A DNA stretch of 64,000 bases from Gemmiger sp. An194 (GCF_002160145.1 NZ_NFKA01000007.1:1-64000); one strand, 5' to 3'; positions 13,857 through 22,686 are shown, numbered from the stretch's first letter. A program made the numbers and translations. Notes: generated from the letters alone by a model not told the origin.

Positions 13857-16469
13857 ATGGAACAAACTTATTTTGACAAAACTGTTCCGCAGGCCCTGGA
13901 GCAGGTAAAGGCCACCGCGGACGGTCTGTCCGCTCAGGAGGCCGCCCGGCGGCTGGAGGAGCACGGCCCCAACCAGCTGGCGGAGGGCAAAAAGAAAAGC
14001 CCGCTGGTGGTATTCCTGGAGCAGTTCAAGGACCTGCTGGTCTTTATTCTGGCTGTGGCCGCGGTGATCTCCATGGTGTCCGGCAATGTGGAGAGCACGC
14101 TGGTCATTTTTGCGGTGCTCATCATGAACGCGGTGCTGGGTACCGTACAGTACCTGAAGGCGGAAAAAAGCCTGGAAAGCCTGAAGGCTATGTCCGCTCC
14201 GGTGGCTAAAGTCCTGCGGGACGGCGTGCGCCAGGAGGTGGCAGGTCCCAAGGTGGTGCCCGGTGACATCGTGTACCTGGAGGCGGGCGACCTGGTGGTT
14301 GCCGACGGCCGTCTGCTGGAGTGCTACTCGCTGAAGGTGAACGAGAGCTCGCTGACCGGTGAGTCCGAGGCGGTGGAGAAGACCGCCGACGCTCTGCCCG
14401 CGGGCAAGACCGCGCTGGGCGACCAGAAGAACATGGTGTTCTCCGGCTCGCTGGTCACCTACGGTCGCGCAGTCATGCTGGTCACCGGTACCGGTATGAA
14501 CACCGAGCTGGGCCACATCGCCGAGCTGATGAACCAGACCCAGCAGCGCAAGACCCCCCTGCAGAAGAGTCTGGATGATTTCTCCGGCAAGCTGGCGGCG
14601 GCCATCCTGGCCATCTGCGCGCTGGTGTTCTGCCTGTCGCTGTTCCGCAGCGGTATGGGTGTGCTGGACTCCCTGCTCTTTGCCGTGGCTTTGGCGGTGG
14701 CCGCCATTCCCGAGGCGCTGAGCAGCATTGTGACCATCGTGCTGGCCATGGGCACCCAGAAAATGGCCCGTCAGAACGCCATCATCAAGGAGCTCAAGGC
14801 GGTGGAAAGCCTGGGCTCGGTGCAGGTGATCTGCTCGGATAAGACCGGTACCCTGACCCAGAACAAGATGACCGTGCAGAAGATCTGGGCGGACGGCAAG
14901 CTGGTGGAGGCGAAGGAAGCCGACATGAGTGACCCGGCCCAGGAGCTGCTGATGAAGATCGGCCTGCTGGCCAGCGACGCCACCGTGGATGTGGCCAGCG
15001 GCGCTTCGGTGGGCGACCCCACCGAGATTGCCCTGGTGAACTGGGGCGGCATGCATCAAACCGATGCAAACAGTGTACGCAGTCAGTTCCCCCGCCTGGG
15101 CGAGCTGGCCTTTGATTCCGACCGCAAGCTGATGAGCACCCTGCACCGGGTGAACGGCAAACCCATGCTGCTCACCAAGGGCGCCATGGATGTGCTGCTG
15201 GCCCGTTCCGAAAAGCTGCTCACCGCCAAGGGCGTTGTGCCTCTGACCGATGAGATGCGCACCGCCATCGCCCGGGCCAACGAGGAATTTTCCGAAAACG
15301 GCCTGCGCGTTCTGGCCTTCGCCTGCCGCGAGATGGACGCGGAGCGGGAGCTGACCCTGGAGGACGAGAACGGCTTCACCTTTGTGGGTCTGGTGTCCAT
15401 GATCGACCCGCCCCGTGAGGAGAGCAAGCAGGCCGTGGCCGACGCCAAGCGCGGCGGCATCCGCACCGTGATGATCACCGGCGACCATAAGGTCACCGCC
15501 ACCGCCATTGCAAAGCAGATCGGCATCTTTGAGGAAGGCGACATGGCTCTGGAGGGCGTGGAGCTGGATGCCATGACCGACGACGAGCTGGACGAAAAGC
15601 TGACTCGCATCTCGGTTTACGCCCGCGTTTCTCCCGAGCATAAGATCCGCATCGTCTCCGCCTGGCAGCGCAAGGGCTGCATCGCCGCCATGACCGGCGA
15701 CGGTGTGAACGACGCCCCCGCCCTGAAGAAGGCGGATGTGGGCGTGGCCATGGGCATCACCGGCACCGAGGTAAGCAAGGACGCCGCCGCCATGATCCTG
15801 GCGGACGACAACTTTGCCACCATCGTGAAGGCTGTGGTGAACGGCCGCGGCGTGTACACCAACATCAAGAACGCCATTCAGTTCCTGCTGTCCGGCAACA
15901 TGGCCGGTATTCTGGCGGTGCTGTACGCTTCGCTGATGGCTCTGCCCGTGCCCTTCCAGCCGGTGCACCTGCTCTTTATCAACCTGCTCACCGACAGCCT
16001 GCCCGCCATTGCCCTGGGCATGGAGCCCGCCCGCAAGGGTCTGCTGGACCAGAAGCCCCGCGACCCCAAGGCCTCCATTCTGGATAAGCCCCTCATGTTC
16101 AAGATCCTGTGGCAGGGCGCGCTGATCGCCATCGCTTCCATGACTGCCTTCTATCTGGGGCTGTCTGCCGGCGGCGCTGCCATGGCCAGCACCATGGCCT
16201 TCGCCACCCTGACCCTGGCCCGCCTGTTCCACGGCTTCAACTGCCGCGGCACCGAGTCCATCTTCAAGCTGGGCCTTGGCAGCAACAAATATTCTCTGAT
16301 GGCCTTTGCCGGCGGCGTGGTGCTGCTGGTGGCCGTACTGATGATCCCGGTGCTGGAGAGCCTGTTCGCAGTCACCGCCCTCAGCGGTATGCAGTACCTG
16401 CAGATCCTGGGTCTGGCCTTCGCGCCCACCCTGCTGATCCAGCTGGGCCGTGTGATTCGCGGCAAGTAA
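13857..16469 (+). CDS. P-type cation ATPase (P2, calcium/manganese type)
   Basis: Membrane cation pump of 870 aa. It has the N-terminal actuator region (SLTGES), the phosphorylation site CSDKTGTLT with D328, MITGDHKVTA and the hinge motif TGDGVNDAPALKKADVGVAMG. The membrane segment VAAIPEAL is the P2A M4 motif (PEAL; SERCA has PEGL). Family members export Ca2+, and several also Mn2+. The Mn2+ riboswitch directly upstream argues for manganese efflux in excess metal; this is inferred. RBS AAAGGAG precedes the ATG. It ends convergent with greA at a shared terminator. Confidence 0.92.
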   Translation: MEQTYFDKTVPQALEQVKATADGLSAQEAARRLEEHGPNQLAEGKKKSPLVVFLEQFKDLLVFILAVAAVISMVSGNVESTLVIFAVLIMNAVLGTVQYLKAEKSLESLKAMSAPVAKVLRDGVRQEVAGPKVVPGDIVYLEAGDLVVADGRLLECYSLKVNESSLTGESEAVEKTADALPAGKTALGDQKNMVFSGSLVTYGRAVMLVTGTGMNTELGHIAELMNQTQQRKTPLQKSLDDFSGKLAAAILAICALVFCLSLFRSGMGVLDSLLFAVALAVAAIPEALSSIVTIVLAMGTQKMARQNAIIKELKAVESLGSVQVICSDKTGTLTQNKMTVQKIWADGKLVEAKEADMSDPAQELLMKIGLLASDATVDVASGASVGDPTEIALVNWGGMHQTDANSVRSQFPRLGELAFDSDRKLMSTLHRVNGKPMLLTKGAMDVLLARSEKLLTAKGVVPLTDEMRTAIARANEEFSENGLRVLAFACREMDAERELTLEDENGFTFVGLVSMIDPPREESKQAVADAKRGGIRTVMITGDHKVTATAIAKQIGIFEEGDMALEGVELDAMTDDELDEKLTRISVYARVSPEHKIRIVSAWQRKGCIAAMTGDGVNDAPALKKADVGVAMGITGTEVSKDAAAMILADDNFATIVKAVVNGRGVYTNIKNAIQFLLSGNMAGILAVLYASLMALPVPFQPVHLLFINLLTDSLPAIALGMEPARKGLLDQKPRDPKASILDKPLMFKILWQGALIAIASMTAFYLGLSAGGAAMASTMAFATLTLARLFHGFNCRGTESIFKLGLGSNKYSLMAFAGGVVLLVAVLMIPVLESLFAVTALSGMQYLQILGLAFAPTLLIQLGRVIRGK

Positions 16470-16495
16470 TTCCGGGCAGGAAACACACAAAAACA

Positions 16496-16540
16496 GCCGC
16501 CGCGCTTCCCGATTTCGGGAGGCGCGGCGGCCTTTTTTTG
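16496..16540. terminator. Bidirectional terminator between ATPase and greA
   Basis: GCCGCCGCGC (16496-16505) pairs with GCGCGGCGGC (16522-16531), inner pairs TCCCGA/TCGGGA, then seven T on the plus strand; the minus side has TGTTTTTGTG. Confidence 0.85.
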
Positions 16541-16550
16541 TATGCGCTTA

Positions 16551-17054
16551 TCAATACTGGCTGATGGGCAGGGAAGCGTCGTCGTCACTGGCTTCAATGG
16601 CCCGGATGGTCACCGGGTAGCTCACGCCGGGGCGAACCTCCACCTGCACGGTGTCGCCGATACGCTTGCCGAAGATAGCCCGGCCCAGCGGGGATTCCCG
16701 GCTGATGAGGCCGCTGTCCGCGTTGACCCGCAGAGTGGTCACCAGCTTGACCACCATCTCCTCCTCGTCCTCGGGGAAGTACAGGGTGATTTTGTCAAAC
16801 AGACCCACCGAACCCTCGGCGTGGTCGGATTTGACCACCTTGGCGGTCTTGATCATCCGCTGCAGGTAACGGATGCGGCTCTCGTTCCGGTTTTTCTGGC
16901 GCTTGGCCTCCTTGTATTCAAAGTTCTCGCTCAGATCTCCGTAGGAGCGGGCGATCTTCACGTCCTCCAGGCACTGGGGCCGCACCACCAGGATGCGGTG
17001 CTCGATCTCCTCCTGCATTTTTTGAATGTCCACTTCGGTGAGTTCGTCGTACAT
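16551..17054 (-). CDS. greA: GreA/GreB transcription elongation factor
   Basis: Factor that enters the RNA polymerase secondary channel and stimulates cleavage of backtracked RNA; 167 aa, near the usual 158. The N-terminal coiled coil carries the tip acidic motif within GDLSENFEYKEAK (about residues 39-51), with D and E positions that hold the catalytic Mg2+. The C-terminal FKBP-like domain shows ISRESPLGRAIFGKRIGDTV. The N-terminus MYDELTEVDIQKM is somewhat unlike E. coli GreA, so a paralogue elsewhere is possible. Located 39 bases downstream of the PLP enzyme gene and probably co-transcribed with it. Confidence 0.9.
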   Translation of the reverse strand: MYDELTEVDIQKMQEEIEHRILVVRPQCLEDVKIARSYGDLSENFEYKEAKRQKNRNESRIRYLQRMIKTAKVVKSDHAEGSVGLFDKITLYFPEDEEEMVVKLVTTLRVNADSGLISRESPLGRAIFGKRIGDTVQVEVRPGVSYPVTIRAIEASDDDASLPISQY

Positions 17055-17093
17055 GCAATCAATCCTCTTTTTCGGTATGTTCGCTCAGAGCCC

Positions 17094-18005
17094 TCAGGCG
17101 TAGACCTGGCGGCTCTGGAAGATGCACAAAGCGCTTTTGCTTTTGCCCGATTCCAGCAGGGTGCGGGCGGCGTATAGGGTGGCCCCGGCGCTGGCACCGG
17201 CGGGAATGCCGTCGGTGAGCAGCACCTCGCGGGCGGCCTGCACCGCCTCGCCGGTGGTCACCGCCGTCACCAGATCCACCACATAGGGGTTGTAGTTCTC
17301 CGGCACAAAGCCGAAGCCGATGTTGGCAATTCCGTGGGGCGCCAGAAAACCGCCGCCGATGGCCTGACACTCGTAGGGTTCCACCGCTGCCATGCGGATG
17401 TGGTTGGTCCAGGCCTTCACGTATTCGCCCACGCCGGTCACGGTGCCGCCGCTGCCCACCCCGGCCACAATGGCGTCGATCAGGTTGCCACCCTCGGTGG
17501 CCTTTAAAATGGCGGGGCCGGTGATGCGCCGGTGGTATTCCGGGTTGTCCTCGCTGGCCAGGTAGTTCATGTAGTAAGCGCCCTGCTCCTCGGCCATGCG
17601 GCGGGCCAGAATATCCATGCCCTCCTGGCCGGAGGGGCGCTCGTAGCAGGGACGCAGCCGGGCACCCAGTCCCTGCAGAAAACGCTCCCGCTCCGGCTCC
17701 AGTGCGGGCGGCACCACCAGCGTGAGCGGGTGACCGCTGCGCCCGGCGGCAATGGCCAGCGCCGCCGCAAAGGCGCCGCAGCCGGTCTCCACAATGGGCT
17801 GGCCTTCCTTCAGTTCACCCCGCTGGGTGGCCAGACGGATCATGGCGGTGGCCAGCGCGTCCTTGCCGGTGCCGGTGGGGCCGTCGAACAACAGGCAGGC
17901 GTATAGCTTGCCGGGGAGGCCGTGTTTTGCGGCATAGCCGCCAAGGGCCACCACAGGGCAGCGGGTGAGCTGCTGGTAATAGGTCTCGTTGATTCCGGTC
18001 ATCAC
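17094..18005 (-). CDS. PLP-dependent fold-II enzyme, cysteine-synthase-like
   Basis: Cytosolic enzyme of 303 aa of the cysteine synthase/cystathionine beta-synthase superfamily. The Schiff-base lysine is probably K48 (TGKDA, where CysK has VKDR). The phosphate loop GVGSGGTVTG and the GASAGA end motif are normal. The substrate loop that in CysK reads TSGNTG is here TGCGAFAA, so O-acetylserine sulfhydrylase activity should not be assumed. It may act on another beta- or gamma-substituted amino acid. The gene leads a minus-strand pair with greA; the start has an AAAGGCAGG site about 10 bases upstream, and ATG 18002 is an alternative. Confidence 0.78.
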   Translation of the reverse strand: MMTGINETYYQQLTRCPVVALGGYAAKHGLPGKLYACLLFDGPTGTGKDALATAMIRLATQRGELKEGQPIVETGCGAFAAALAIAAGRSGHPLTLVVPPALEPERERFLQGLGARLRPCYERPSGQEGMDILARRMAEEQGAYYMNYLASEDNPEYHRRITGPAILKATEGGNLIDAIVAGVGSGGTVTGVGEYVKAWTNHIRMAAVEPYECQAIGGGFLAPHGIANIGFGFVPENYNPYVVDLVTAVTTGEAVQAAREVLLTDGIPAGASAGATLYAARTLLESGKSKSALCIFQSRQVYA

Positions 18006-18159
18006 AAACGCCTGCCTTTCTTATTATATATAGGAAAGCATCGCAAACGGATGCAGCGGATACGGGCGGCGCACCCGCCGCTTTCTGCCTTTATTGTAGC
18101 ACGTTCTGCGGCCAAAGTCATGCCCGGGAAAAAAGAACGTTTTTTGCACCGTTTCCCCC

Positions 18160-18238
18160 TTGACAGCGCTGCGCGGCCTCTGTTATAATAGCAAACTGTA
18201 AAGCAAAACGCTTTACGAAAAGGCAAAACACTTTACAG
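18160..18238 (+). promoter_or_regulatory. Promoter and palindromic leader of ylxM-ffh
   Basis: TTGACA (18160-18165), 18 bases, TATAAT (18184-18189), an almost perfect housekeeping promoter. At the start site CTGTAAAG (18196-18203) can pair either with GCTTTAC (18210-18216) or with CTTTACAG (18231-18238), giving two mutually exclusive hairpins. Confidence 0.7.
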
Positions 18239-18269
18239 GGCCCGGCACCCCGGCAAGGAGGCGTTTTCG

Positions 18270-18635
18270 GTGGCAAAGAATCTTGAGATTTCGCTGTTGC
18301 TGGATTTCTACGGCGACGTGCTCACCGAAAAGCAGCGCGATGTGATGGAGCAGTATTACAACGACGATCTGTCGCTGGCCGAGATCGCCGATAACTTCGG
18401 CATTACCCGCCAGGGCGTGCGGGACTCCATCAAGCGGGGCGAGGGAATCATCCTGGAGCTGGAGGAAAAGGTAGGCTTCGCGAAGCGCTACCGGGCCGTG
18501 CAGCAGGGCATCGCCCAGCTGGAAAGCCTTGCGCGGGAGATTCAGTTCGAGAACGCCAACGGCTACACGCCGAACAAGCGTATCGACGATTCCGCCCGCA
18601 GGATGCTCGAGATCATCGGGCAGATCAGCGAATAA
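18270..18635 (+). CDS. ylxM: YlxM-like SRP-associated HTH protein
   Basis: UPF0122/YlxM protein of 121 aa with a sigma-70 region 4-like helix-turn-helix: LTEKQRDVMEQYYNDDLSLAEIADNFGITRQGVRDSIKRGEG. In Firmicutes it lies next to ffh and in streptococci it binds the SRP and modulates its GTPase activity. GTG start at 18270 with AAGGAGG nine bases upstream. It is the first gene of the ylxM-ffh unit, 28 bases ahead of ffh, under a strong consensus promoter. Confidence 0.9.
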   Translation: MAKNLEISLLLDFYGDVLTEKQRDVMEQYYNDDLSLAEIADNFGITRQGVRDSIKRGEGIILELEEKVGFAKRYRAVQQGIAQLESLAREIQFENANGYTPNKRIDDSARRMLEIIGQISE

Positions 18636-18663
18636 CCGGCACACACAACGAAAGGACAACGAC

Positions 18664-19986
18664 ATGGCCTTTGAATCTCTTTCCGAACGGCTTTCGGGCG
18701 TGTTCAAACGGCTGCGGGGCAAGGGCAAGCTCACCGAGGCGGATATCAAGGCCGCCATGCGTGAGGTGCGCACCGCTCTGCTGGAGGCCGACGTAAACTA
18801 TAAGGTGGCCAAGGACTTCATCGCCGGGGTCACCGAGCGGGCCATGGGCCAGGAGGTCATGGAAAGCCTGACCCCCGCCCAGCAGGTCATCAAGATCGTA
18901 AACGAATCCCTTACCGAGCTCATGGGCGGCAGCGAGGCTGCGCGCATCCACATCAAGTCCAAGCCTCCCACGGTGCTCATGCTCTGCGGTCTGCAGGGTA
19001 ACGGTAAAACTACCCATGCCGCCAAGCTGGGCAAATGGTTCCTCAAGCAGGGCCATCGCCCGCTGCTGGTGGCCTGCGATATCTACCGCCCCGCGGCTAT
19101 TGATCAGCTGCAGGTGGTGGGCAAGCAGGCGGGCGTTCCGGTGTTCACCATGGGCACCGAAAAGCCCGAGATCATCGCCAAGAAGGCCATCGCCCACGCC
19201 AAGGATTACGGCAACGACATCGTGATCCTGGATACCGCCGGCCGTCTGCATGTGGACCAGGCGCTCATGGATGAGCTGGGCCGCATCAAGGAAGCCGTTG
19301 AGGTGGACGAGGTCCTGCTGGTGGTGGACGCCATGGCCGGTCAGGACGCGGTGAACGTGGCCAAGGCCTTCAACGAGGCCGTGGCGGTGGATGGTATCAT
19401 CCTCACCAAGACCGACGGCGACACCCGCGGCGGTGCGGCGCTCAGCGTCAAGGCCGTCACCGGCAAGCCCATCAAGTTCCAGGGCACCGGCGAAAAGCTG
19501 GACGATCTGGAGGTCTTCCACCCGGCCCGCATGGCCAGCCGAATCCTGGGCATGGGCGACGTGCTCACCCTCATCGAGAAGGCGCAGGACCTGCAGGATG
19601 AGAAGAAGGCCGCCGAGACCGCCAAGCGGATGATGGAGAACAAGTTCGACATGAACGACATGCTGGACCAGCTGGCCCAGATGAAGAAGATGGGCGGCGT
19701 TGCGTCTCTGGTCTCCATGCTTCCCGGCGGCAACAAGATCAACCCGGACGACATCGATGAAAAGGTGTTCGTCCACATCGAGGCCATCATCCACAGCATG
19801 ACCCCCGCTGAGCGGGAAAAGCCCAGCATCATCAACCCCAAGCGCAAGCGCCGCATCGCCGCCGGCAGCGGTACCAGCGTGGAAGAGGTGAACAAGCTGC
19901 TTCGCCAGTTTGAGATGATGCAGAAGATGATGAAGCAGATGAAAAAGAACCCCAAGGCCTTTGGCCGCCGCCTGCGCGGCATGTAA
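18664..19986 (+). CDS. ffh: Signal recognition particle protein Ffh
   Basis: SRP54 homologue of 440 aa that carries nascent membrane proteins to FtsY. N and G domains run to about residue 300: MAFESLSERLSGVFKRL, P-loop GLQGNGKTTHAAK, DIYRPAAIDQLQ, DTAGRL, TKTDGDTRGGAALS. The methionine-rich M domain follows (MMENKFDMNDMLDQLAQMKKMG; then PKRKRRIAAGSGTSVEEVNKLLRQFEMM). ATG 18664 begins the family N-terminus and has GAAAGGA upstream. Methionine-dense helices (MMQKMMKQMKKNPK) near the end are the SRP RNA and signal-peptide groove. Confidence 0.97.
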   Translation: MAFESLSERLSGVFKRLRGKGKLTEADIKAAMREVRTALLEADVNYKVAKDFIAGVTERAMGQEVMESLTPAQQVIKIVNESLTELMGGSEAARIHIKSKPPTVLMLCGLQGNGKTTHAAKLGKWFLKQGHRPLLVACDIYRPAAIDQLQVVGKQAGVPVFTMGTEKPEIIAKKAIAHAKDYGNDIVILDTAGRLHVDQALMDELGRIKEAVEVDEVLLVVDAMAGQDAVNVAKAFNEAVAVDGIILTKTDGDTRGGAALSVKAVTGKPIKFQGTGEKLDDLEVFHPARMASRILGMGDVLTLIEKAQDLQDEKKAAETAKRMMENKFDMNDMLDQLAQMKKMGGVASLVSMLPGGNKINPDDIDEKVFVHIEAIIHSMTPAEREKPSIINPKRKRRIAAGSGTSVEEVNKLLRQFEMMQKMMKQMKKNPKAFGRRLRGM

Positions 19987-20109
19987 GCGCGAGAAAAACG
20001 CGCAGTTTTCCAAGGTATGACCCGCAGCCCCCAAAAGGGCGGGTTTGATACAATATAACAATCACAATCGCCCCACACCGGGGCCCCAAACATCAGGAGG
20101 TTTACCACT

Positions 20110-20352
20110 ATGGCAGTTAAGATCCGTCTGCGCCGCATGGGCGCCAAGAAAGCTCCCTTCTACCGCGTTGTTGTTGCTGACAGCCGCTTCCCCCGTGACG
20201 GCCGCTTCATCGAGGAGATCGGCTACTACGATCCCACCAAGGAGCCCAGCGTTGTGAAGATCGACGCCGAGAAGGCTAAGAAGTGGATCGCCAACGGCGC
20301 TCAGCCCACCGATACCGTTCGTGAGCTGCTGAAGAAGAACGAGATCCTGTAA
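20110..20352 (+). CDS. rpsP: 30S ribosomal protein S16
   Basis: Ribosomal protein of 80 aa. The sequence begins [19 protein letters not shown] and contains [22 protein letters not shown], which is diagnostic for S16. RBS AGGAGG lies 10 bases before the ATG. An extended -10 (TGATACAAT, 20046-20054) upstream may give it its own promoter apart from ffh read-through. It opens the rpsP-KH part of the usual rpsP-ylqC-rimM-trmD operon. Confidence 0.97.
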   Translation: MAVKIRLRRMGAKKAPFYRVVVADSRFPRDGRFIEEIGYYDPTKEPSVVKIDAEKAKKWIANGAQPTDTVRELLKKNEIL

Positions 20353-20377
20353 TCAGTCTTAAAGGGAGGGCAACCCT

Positions 20378-20611
20378 ATGCAGGAGCTGTTGCTGGCAGT
20401 TGCCCGGGGCCTGGTCGACGATAAGGACGCTGTGTCCGTTACCGTGGACGCCCCCCGTGAGGACGGCACCATCGTTTACCACCTGAGCGTGGCTGAGAAC
20501 GACATGGGCCGGGTGATCGGCAAACAGGGCCGCATCGCCAAGGCCATCCGCGTTGTAATGCGGGCTGCCGCCGTTCGCAAGGGCGAAAAGGTCATGGTAG
20601 AGATCGACTGA
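20378..20611 (+). CDS. khpA: KH-domain RNA-binding protein (KhpA/YlqC)
   Basis: Single KH-domain protein of 77 aa. The GXXG loop is in VIGKQGRIAKAIRVVMRAAA (residues about 46-65), preceded by VTVDAPREDGTIVYHLSVAENDMGR. KhpA proteins bind RNA and, in several Firmicutes, work with KhpB in cell division control. It follows rpsP by 25 bases with GGGAGGG upstream. A strong terminator follows directly, so rimM may be expressed partly apart. Confidence 0.93.
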   Translation: MQELLLAVARGLVDDKDAVSVTVDAPREDGTIVYHLSVAENDMGRVIGKQGRIAKAIRVVMRAAAVRKGEKVMVEID

Positions 20612-20633
20612 CCTTCGGGAGAACAAAACCACA

Positions 20634-20679
20634 AAAACAGGGCCACTTGCCAGCTTCTGTGCAAGGGGCCCTGTTTTTT
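20634..20679 (+). terminator. Terminator between KH gene and rimM
   Basis: AAAACAGGGCC (20634-20644) pairs with GGCCCTGTTTT (20667-20677) and two further T follow. It splits what is usually one operon. Confidence 0.8.
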
Positions 20680-20683
20680 GCGT

Positions 20684-20854
20684 GGGAAACACCGCAATTC
20701 ACGCCAAAAGGCTCGGGAGTTGTATCACGCCAAAATTTTCCGTGATATTTTCCAAAAATGCTCGCCAATCCACTAAGGATTGGCTGCGCTTTTTGGTTCA
20801 TCTCACAAAAAATTTCCGGCGCGCTCCACCACCCGGAATGGTGCGGTGTTTCCC
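20684..20854. repeat. 171-bp palindromic repeat, copy 2
   Basis: Same length and core as 3737-3907. Outer arms pair perfectly over 13 bp (20684-20696 with 20842-20854) although their sequence differs from copy 1. The central hairpin CCAATCC/GGATTGG and the surrounding imperfect arms are conserved. It lies inside the usual rpsP-to-trmD operon, between a terminator and the rimM ribosome site. Confidence 0.8.
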
Positions 20855-20907
20855 TTGTCACCGGGCGGGCGAAGCGGCCCTGCCCCACACAAAAGGAGAG
20901 AAACAAG

Positions 20908-21438
20908 ATGCAGCAGTATCTGGAAGTCTGCAAGGCCGTGACTACCCATGGGGTGGCAGGCGAAGTGAAGGTGGAGCTCTGGTGCGACGACGCGGCCTTT
21001 CTGGGCCGGTTCAAGCGGCTGTACCGGGGCCCGCAGGGCCAGGCGCCCATCGCCGTGACCAAGGTGCGCGCCCACAAGAACATGGCGCTGGTCACCTTTG
21101 AAGGCGTGAACGACATGGACGCTGCCCGCGCGCTGGTGGGTCAGGTGTTCTACATCGACCGGGCGGATGCAAAGCTGCCCAAGGGTCATTATTTTCAGGC
21201 GGACCTGCTGGGCTGCCGCCTGATCGACGCCGAGACCGGCCGGGACTACGGCGAGATCGCCCAGGTCAGCCATCCCGGCGCCCAGGACATCTATACCGTC
21301 ACCTGCCCGGACGGCTCCACCGCCCTGTTCCCGGCGGTCAAGCCCTTCCTGGTGAAGATCTGCATTGAGGACCGCAAGGTGCTGGTCAGCCCCATTCCGG
21401 GCATGTTCAGCGAAGCGGAAAATGGTGACCAGGTATGA
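20908..21438 (+). CDS. rimM: 16S rRNA processing protein RimM
   Basis: Assembly factor for the 30S head, 176 aa. The N-terminal barrel begins [23 protein letters not shown], the usual G-x-v-x-k-t-H-G-x-x-GE-vkv pattern. The C-terminal PRC-barrel has [23 protein letters not shown] and [24 protein letters not shown] 20908 has AAAAGGAGAG upstream; longer frames run through the palindromic repeat and are not used. It overlaps trmD by four bases (ATGA), so the two are coupled. Confidence 0.95.
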   Translation: MQQYLEVCKAVTTHGVAGEVKVELWCDDAAFLGRFKRLYRGPQGQAPIAVTKVRAHKNMALVTFEGVNDMDAARALVGQVFYIDRADAKLPKGHYFQADLLGCRLIDAETGRDYGEIAQVSHPGAQDIYTVTCPDGSTALFPAVKPFLVKICIEDRKVLVSPIPGMFSEAENGDQV

Positions 21439-22163
21439 TGCGTGTGGATGTGGCGACCCTGTTTCCGGAGATGTGCCAGCGGGTGCTGGACGAGAGCATC
21501 CTGGGCCGGGCCGCAAAACGAGGCTATATCGAGACCCACTGCCACCAGATCCGGGACTACACCCTGAACCGGCAGAAGCAGGTGGATGACTATCCCTACG
21601 GCGGCGGCTGCGGCATGGTAATGAACGCCCAGCCCATCTATGACTGCTGCCAGGATATCATCCGTCAGGTGGAGGAACAGGGCCGTCAGCGGCCGCATAT
21701 TATATTTATGACCGCGGCGGGTCAGCGGTTTTCCGAAGAGACCGCCAAGCGTCTTGCCCAGTACGACAGCCTTCTTCTGGTTTGCGGCCATTACGAAGGC
21801 ATGGACGAGCGGGTGATCGAGGAGCTGGCGGACGAGGAGATCAGCATCGGCGACTATGTGCTCACCGGCGGCGAGCTGGCCGCGCTGGTGGTGGCAGACA
21901 GCGTGCTGCGTCTGCAGCCCGGCGTGTTGTCTCAGCCGGAGGGCTATCAGGATGAAAGCCACTGGAACGGCCTGCTGGAGTACCCCCAGTACACCCGTCC
22001 GGAGGAGTGGCGGGGCAAAAAGGTTCCGGAGGTCCTGCTCAGCGGTCATCATGGCAATATAGACAAATGGCGGCGCGAGCAAAGCCTGGAACGCACCCGT
22101 ATCCGGCGTCCTGATTTGTACGAAGTGTATCAAAATGAGCATAATCAGAACCACAAAAAGTAA
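21435..22163 (+). CDS. trmD: tRNA (guanine37-N1)-methyltransferase TrmD
   Basis: Methylates G37 of tRNAs that read CNN or similar codons, preventing frameshifts; 242 aa. The SPOUT knot is seen in [41 protein letters not shown], with the earlier [13 protein letters not shown] substrate loop. The C-terminal domain includes [22 protein letters not shown]. Coupled to rimM by a four-base overlap. No clear terminator follows; the 200-base gap before the HPr gene is AT-rich. Confidence 0.97.
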   Translation: MMRVDVATLFPEMCQRVLDESILGRAAKRGYIETHCHQIRDYTLNRQKQVDDYPYGGGCGMVMNAQPIYDCCQDIIRQVEEQGRQRPHIIFMTAAGQRFSEETAKRLAQYDSLLLVCGHYEGMDERVIEELADEEISIGDYVLTGGELAALVVADSVLRLQPGVLSQPEGYQDESHWNGLLEYPQYTRPEEWRGKKVPEVLLSGHHGNIDKWRREQSLERTRIRRPDLYEVYQNEHNQNHKK

Positions 22164-22369
22164 TTAATATCAATAACGTTGAAAACTTTCGGGATTTCAT
22201 ATGAGATTGTTGAAAACTAAGTGGTTGTTTTGCACAAAGAAACGTTTCCGGCATTTTCTGGATTCGGGAAACTGACAAAATTGCACAAATGTACTGTACA
22301 ATCGGGTGAGAATGGGCTATTATAACAACCAGAAGCCCATCTAATTTTAGAAATAGGAGCGAATGAATC
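22164..22369 (+). promoter_or_regulatory. AT-rich leader before the HPr gene
   Basis: About 206 bases. GTTGAAAACT occurs twice. A plausible promoter is TGTACA (22295-22300), 17 bases, TATTAT (22318-22323); CTGACA further up is another option. No known RNA motif was recognised. Confidence 0.4.
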
Positions 22370-22633
22370 ATGTTTGTTAAAGAAGTTACCGTTGAGAACA
22401 AAGTCGGCCTGCATGCCCGTCCTGCTACCTTCTTCATCCAGAAGGCCAACGAGTACAAGTCTTCCATCTGGGTCGAGAAGGAAGAGCGCCGCGTGAATGC
22501 CAAGAGCCTGCTGGGCGTTCTGAGCCTGGGCATCGTGGGCGGCACCACCATCCGCATCATCGCTGACGGCGCCGACGAGCAGGCTGCCGTGGAAGGCCTG
22601 GTAAAGCTGGTAAACTCCGGTTTCGCCGAGTAA
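22370..22633 (+). CDS. ptsH: Phosphocarrier protein HPr
   Basis: Phosphotransfer protein of the sugar PTS, 87 aa. The active-site histidine is H15 in GLHARPA, and the regulatory serine of low-GC Gram positives is S46 in AKSLLGVLSLGI, so both EI-dependent and HPr-kinase phosphorylation are possible. Having H15 argues against the Crh variant. It is alone here: no EI gene or PTS permease follows, and a terminator ends the unit. RBS AGGAG lies upstream. Codons are those of a well-expressed gene. Confidence 0.93.
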   Translation: MFVKEVTVENKVGLHARPATFFIQKANEYKSSIWVEKEERRVNAKSLLGVLSLGIVGGTTIRIIADGADEQAAVEGLVKLVNSGFAE

Positions 22634-22653
22634 TTTCTTTGCTTTCATAAATC

Positions 22654-22686
22654 AAAGGGCGGGTTTTGAAAAACCCGCCCTTTTTC
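22654..22686 (+). terminator. Terminator after HPr gene
   Basis: AAAGGGCGGGTTT, TGAA loop and perfect return arm, then five T. Confidence 0.88.

Noticed and set aside
13689-16490. Long minus-strand frame opposite the P-type ATPase
   Set aside because: Same codon-bias effect; composition is His/Gln/Gly rich with no domain, and there is no RBS.
22370-22633. Crh-type regulatory protein
   Set aside because: Crh lacks the phosphorylatable His15; H15 is present, so HPr is the better call.
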